Both the position numbers and the translations under genes were made by a program. The notes below the pieces were generated by a model. The model was not told the DNA's origin. It searched no databases and saw only the letters and a program-made list of their open reading frames with translations. From Nitrospira sp. (GTDB taxonomy: Bacteria > Nitrospirota > Nitrospiria > Nitrospirales > Nitrospiraceae), in NCBI GenBank assembly GCA_029194535.1, contig JARFXR010000001.1:496001-560000 (forward strand): DNA of 64,000 bases. Direction: 5' to 3'. Of the stretch, positions 60,431 to 64,000 are shown in pieces. Every line of letters starts with the position of its first letter. Positions within the stretch are counted from its first letter, which is position 1.

Positions 60431-61672
60431 ATGAAATATGTGATTCTGCATGTCGATGGGGTAGCGGACCAACCCCGCACTGAACTGGGCGGCAAGACCC
60501 CTCTTCAGGCCGCTTCAATTTCTCACCTCGATCGCCTCGCGCAAAGCGGAGAACTCGGGGTCCTGACGGTTCCATCGGAAAATACCCGACACGGCAGCGG
60601 GTTGACCGGTACCTGCATCCTCGGCTACGAGCCGCGGAAGTACTACCAAGGCCCCGGTCCGCTGGAGGCGGCAAGCCTCGGTGTCGCTGTCGGCGAACAT
60701 GACGTGGTCTATCGATGTACCATGGTTACGCTCAGGACTGAGCCGCAGTCCGCCGTCAAGAGCGGGGCACCCGAGGTCAAGAAACTTGGCCCCCACGTGA
60801 TCATGGAGGACGCGACAGCCGGCCTGATTACGGGCATGGAAGCGCGGGAGTTGATCGATGCTGTCAATGAGCAGCTGGGGTCTGAGATCATTCAGTTTTA
60901 CCCGGGATCGGGACATCGACACCTGATGGTATGGGTGAACGGAAAGCCCAGGGCGATGTGCACCGATCCGCAGTCTCTGGTGGGGAAGCCCATCAGCGAT
61001 GCACTCCCCGCAGGAGACGGAGCGGACATGCTTCGGAAACTCATGGACGCCTCCTTGACCATTTTGCGAGATCATCCGGTGAACGACGAACGTCGAGGAG
61101 CAGGCCTCCCACCGGCCAATTGCCTCTGGCTGTGGGGCGAAGGGCGAGCCGTTGCGTGGCCGAGCCTGACTGAGCGGTTTCACGTTTCCGGAGTGGTGGT
61201 GTCCTCGAGCGATGTCCATCGAGGACTTGGCCTGCTCGCGGGACTTGAGGCGGTCGATCCTGAGCGGTTGTTCGGAACGGATTTGGCCGGGAGAGCTGCT
61301 GTTGCGCTGGAGGAACTCAGAGAGAAGGATTTCGCCTATGTGCATGTCGAATTGCCCGATACCGTCGTCTATAGCACCGATGTCAAAGCCAAAGTGACCG
61401 GGATTGAGGATATTGATCGGGAGTTGGTTCAGCCGCTTCTCCAAGGGATGGCACGATTGGGCCCATACCGCCTTATGGTCCTCTGTGACCCCGGCAGTGT
61501 GCATCAGGAGAGACCGGCCGACGGGCAATGGTTTTATGCGTATCGGGATAGCTCAGTACAGCCGGCTGCAAGCACCACACGGCGTTTCACCGAGGCGGAT
61601 GCACAAGCGGCGACCCTCGCGCCTCGGGATGCCACGAAATTCGTCGTGCGACTGTTCGCCAAGCCCTCCTGA
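60431..61672 (+). CDS. ApgM-family phosphoglycerate mutase-like protein, possible homoserine kinase
   Basis: 413 residues from ATG 60431. Alkaline-phosphatase-superfamily layout of archaeal-type cofactor-independent phosphoglycerate mutase: '[41 protein letters not shown]', '[29 protein letters not shown]', '[21 protein letters not shown]', '[37 protein letters not shown]' and '[23 protein letters not shown]'. Members of the 'proposed homoserine kinase' subgroup are found next to threonine synthase in genomes lacking ThrB, as here between thrC and lysC. Some metal-ligand positions (for example the usual SDHG) read 'CDPGSV', supporting a changed reaction. Confidence 0.85.
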   Translation: MKYVILHVDGVADQPRTELGGKTPLQAASISHLDRLAQSGELGVLTVPSENTRHGSGLTGTCILGYEPRKYYQGPGPLEAASLGVAVGEHDVVYRCTMVTLRTEPQSAVKSGAPEVKKLGPHVIMEDATAGLITGMEARELIDAVNEQLGSEIIQFYPGSGHRHLMVWVNGKPRAMCTDPQSLVGKPISDALPAGDGADMLRKLMDASLTILRDHPVNDERRGAGLPPANCLWLWGEGRAVAWPSLTERFHVSGVVVSSSDVHRGLGLLAGLEAVDPERLFGTDLAGRAAVALEELREKDFAYVHVELPDTVVYSTDVKAKVTGIEDIDRELVQPLLQGMARLGPYRLMVLCDPGSVHQERPADGQWFYAYRDSSVQPAASTTRRFTEADAQAATLAPRDATKFVVRLFAKPS

Positions 61673-62919
61673 TGCCGATGTCCTTGATTGTTCAGAAATA
61701 CGGCGGAACCTCTGTCGGTACGGTCGAGCGGATCCATCGCGTTGCGGACAACGTCGAGCGGGCGTGTAAGGACGGGCATCAGGTCGTCGTGGTGTTATCG
61801 GCCATGAGCGGCGAGACGGATCGCTTGTTGCGCCTCGCACACGAAATGACTCCCCTGCCGGATGAACGGGAACTCGACATGCTGCTTTCGACCGGCGAGC
61901 GCGTCACCATCGCCCTTCTGGCGATGGCGTTACGTGGCCGCAATCTCGATGCGCGATCATTCACCGGTCGTCAGGTCGGCATCTTGACGGACAGTGCTCA
62001 TACCAGAGCCCGTATCACGAAGGTGACGGCCGAGCGCATCCGTGAATCCTTGGCGAGGGGTATCATCCCCGTCGTGGCCGGCTTCCAGGGGATCAACCAG
62101 CAGTCGGACGTTACGACATTGGGACGCGGGGGTTCCGATCTAACGGCGGTCGCATTGGCTGGGGCGCTCAAGGCCGATCGATGCGTGATCTTTACGGACG
62201 TCGACGGCGTCTACACCACTGATCCTAATATCGTGCCGTCGGCTCGACGCATCGACAAGATCTCGTATGAAGAAATGTTGGAAATGGCCAGTCTCGGGGC
62301 GAAGGTGCTGCAGAGCCGCTCCGTGGAATTTGCAGCGAAGTTCAACGTGCCGCTGGAGGTCAATTCGAGTTTCAAGGAAGGAAAGGGGACGCTTGTGACA
62401 CGCGAAGACAGAGACATGGAGGCCGTCGCGGTTTCCGGAGTCACGGGCGACCGGAATCAGGCCAAGATCACGATCGTCGGGGTGCCGGACAAGCCGGGCA
62501 TCGCAGCCGGTCTCTTCGGGCCGGTGGCCGAGGCGAATATCCTTGTCGATGTGATCATTCAGAACATGAGTCAGGCGGCCTTGACCGACATCTCTTTTAC
62601 GATTCCCCGAGTGGATGTGAAAAAGGCCGTCCCGCTCATTCAGGAGGTGGCCAAGAACATCGGAGCCAAGACCGTCTCTGTTACGGAGGCGATTGCCAAA
62701 GTTTCGCTGGTAGGGGTGGGGATGCGTTCCCACTCGGGGGTGGCCGCCAAGATGTTCGAGGTCCTGTCGCAGGAAGGTGTCAACATCATCATGATCAGCA
62801 CCTCAGAAATCAAGATCTCCTGCGTCATCGATGAAAAATATCTTGAACTTGCCATGCGGTCACTGCACTCGGCGTTCGGCCTTGACCAGCCTCGGAACGA
62901 CGACCGAACGTCGAAATAG
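61672..62919 (+). CDS. lysC: Aspartate kinase
   Basis: 415 residues (an ATG at 61678 is also possible); the start overlaps the previous stop as TGATG. '[24 protein letters not shown]', '[17 protein letters not shown]', '[33 protein letters not shown]', '[15 protein letters not shown]', and two C-terminal ACT domains ('[36 protein letters not shown]' and '[37 protein letters not shown]') for feedback control. First step of the aspartate family. Confidence 0.97.
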   Translation: MPMSLIVQKYGGTSVGTVERIHRVADNVERACKDGHQVVVVLSAMSGETDRLLRLAHEMTPLPDERELDMLLSTGERVTIALLAMALRGRNLDARSFTGRQVGILTDSAHTRARITKVTAERIRESLARGIIPVVAGFQGINQQSDVTTLGRGGSDLTAVALAGALKADRCVIFTDVDGVYTTDPNIVPSARRIDKISYEEMLEMASLGAKVLQSRSVEFAAKFNVPLEVNSSFKEGKGTLVTREDRDMEAVAVSGVTGDRNQAKITIVGVPDKPGIAAGLFGPVAEANILVDVIIQNMSQAALTDISFTIPRVDVKKAVPLIQEVAKNIGAKTVSVTEAIAKVSLVGVGMRSHSGVAAKMFEVLSQEGVNIIMISTSEIKISCVIDEKYLELAMRSLHSAFGLDQPRNDDRTSK

Positions 62920-62978
62920 CCTCGCCAGCCATGATTTGAGTCTCGACAGGATTGCCCCGCGCCTGGTACCCTCTCGTC

Positions 62979-64000
62979 ATGCCGAAACGTCCTTCAACAC
63001 GCAAACCTCAACGTCGGACCAGCGATCGCTCCGATGTCTCGCTAGCGGCTCTGCCTAAGGCTCCCACGATTGAAATTTATGACACCACGCTGCGTGATGG
63101 TGCGCAGGCCGAGGACGTCAGTTTTTCCGTTGAGGATAAGGTTCGCATCGCGCAGAAGCTGGACGACCTGGGAGTTCATTTCATCGAGGGCGGTTGGCCT
63201 GGCGCCAATCCCAAGGATATCGAGTTTTTTCGTATCATCAAGACCATTCCGCTGCAGCATGCGAGCGTGATCGCGTTTGGCTCCACGCGCAAAGCCAGCA
63301 ATCCAGTGGACAAAGACCCGACGATCCAAGCGCTGCTTTCTGCCGACACCCAGACGATTACTCTGTTCGGGAAAAGTTGGACTTTCCAGGTCACCGACGC
63401 CCTCGGCATCGCACTGAGCAAGAACATCGAGATTATTGAGGATTCGATCGAGTACTTGCAGTCCAAAGGGCGCCGAGTCTTTTATGACGCGGAGCATTTT
63501 TTCGACGGGTACAAGGCCGACCCCGAATACGCGCTGAAAACGATCCGTGCAGCTGTGGCCGCCGGTGCGGCGCGCATCATTCTGTGCGATACGAACGGCG
63601 GATCAATGCCGTGGGAAATCCGCGAAATCTGTCGTGCCGTCCAAGCCGAATGCTCGATTCCTCTTGGAATCCATGCCCACAACGACTGTGAAATGGCGGT
63701 CGCCAATTCCCTTATTGCGATCGAAGCTGGGGTCAGGCAGGTGCAGGGGACGATCAACGGGATCGGAGAACGCTGCGGCAACGCCAACCTCACCTCCATT
63801 GTTCCGAATCTACAGTTGAAGATGAAGCGACCGGCACTAGGAGATCGACTCAGCCGGCTGAAGGACGTGTCGGGCTTTGTCACAGAAATCGCCAACCTCA
63901 TGCCCAACAAGCATCAGCCCTATGTGGGAGATGCGGCGTTTGCCCATAAAGGCGGCGTCCACATCCATGCTGTGCTCAAGAACCCAGCAACCTATGAGCA
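62979..64000 (+). CDS. cimA: Citramalate synthase, 3' end beyond the window
   Basis: 340 codons are visible from ATG 62979 with no stop. '[50 protein letters not shown]' is characteristic of CimA-type enzymes (GGWPGxNPKD) rather than LeuA. Also '[21 protein letters not shown]', '[12 protein letters not shown]', the metal motif in '[16 protein letters not shown]' and '[12 protein letters not shown]'. It condenses pyruvate and acetyl-CoA to citramalate, the threonine-independent route to isoleucine. Sits 59 bp after lysC. Confidence 0.95.
   Translation, partial: MPKRPSTRKPQRRTSDRSDVSLAALPKAPTIEIYDTTLRDGAQAEDVSFSVEDKVRIAQKLDDLGVHFIEGGWPGANPKDIEFFRIIKTIPLQHASVIAFGSTRKASNPVDKDPTIQALLSADTQTITLFGKSWTFQVTDALGIALSKNIEIIEDSIEYLQSKGRRVFYDAEHFFDGYKADPEYALKTIRAAVAAGAARIILCDTNGGSMPWEIREICRAVQAECSIPLGIHAHNDCEMAVANSLIAIEAGVRQVQGTINGIGERCGNANLTSIVPNLQLKMKRPALGDRLSRLKDVSGFVTEIANLMPNKHQPYVGDAAFAHKGGVHIHAVLKNPATYE

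Noticed and set aside
1-64000. CRISPR array, tRNA or rRNA genes, intact IS or prophage genes
   Set aside because: No regularly spaced repeats, cloverleaf-like tRNA ends, rRNA segments, transposases, integrases or phage structural genes were recognised on reading; a tRNAscan/Infernal run would be decisive for RNAs.

Overview
The window is a GC-rich bacterial chromosome segment. It has no rRNA, tRNA, CRISPR array or intact transposase that I could recognise. Gene content suggests a Nitrospira-like (Nitrospirota) chemolithoautotroph: an Alvin-type 2[4Fe-4S] ferredoxin, several cupredoxin-type proteins, DsrE/TusA sulfur-carrier genes, many small exported proteins, a hom-thrC-apgM-lysC-cimA amino-acid cluster, and dense housekeeping operons. 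The taxon is an inference, since no marker such as 16S rRNA is present.

Layout. 1-12.7 kb is mixed accessory and metabolic: the 3' part of a large multicopper-oxidase-like gene, a helical-bundle/HemD fusion, a formylglycine-enzyme-like protein, a VOC protein, a PqqD-like/metallo-beta-lactamase protein, a UDP-glucuronate 4-epimerase, a HAD protein, a Kef-type antiporter, and an exported Lon-type peptidase domain beside a Rieske-oxygenase remnant. 12.8-20.5 kb carries DsrE2-TusA (with a good sigma70 promoter), ftcD overlapping rpsU, nth, a second DsrE protein, a PGPGW membrane protein and polA, whose proofreading motifs look lost. 20.7-25.7 kb holds exported or poorly characterised proteins, two of which look like pseudoenzymes.

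25.7-31.7 kb is the most distinctive block: five consecutive co-directional HEAT-repeat genes (about 1,670 residues in total). They are interrupted by a decayed beta-propeller pseudogene and a 92-bp palindromic mobile-type element. A second copy of that element lies in inverted orientation beyond ugd, at 33.1 kb. 33.3-39.0 kb contains a fused membrane/spermidine-synthase-like protein, a cupredoxin, a ferredoxin, a DUF192 protein, a small Rieske protein, a chagasin-like protein and a class IV aminotransferase.

39-48.9 kb is the conserved translation/RNA operon rimP-nusA-infB-ylxP-rbfA-truB-rpsO-pnp followed by an M16 peptidase. 49.2-50.5 kb has two exported proteins of unknown function, ending in a bidirectional terminator that contains the mutS stop codon. 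50.5-56.4 kb is a minus-strand run: pdxJ, nnr, tsaE, a LapA-like protein and mutS. 56.7-64 kb is an amino-acid operon: alaC, hom, thrC, an ApgM-family protein (possible non-orthologous homoserine kinase), lysC and the 5' part of cimA. Together these cover aspartate to threonine and the citramalate entry to isoleucine.

Ugd (about 32 kb) and the UDP-glucuronate epimerase (about 7 kb) would together convert UDP-glucose to UDP-galacturonate for surface polysaccharide. The candidate new system I would single out is the HEAT-repeat array; its function cannot be read from sequence alone.
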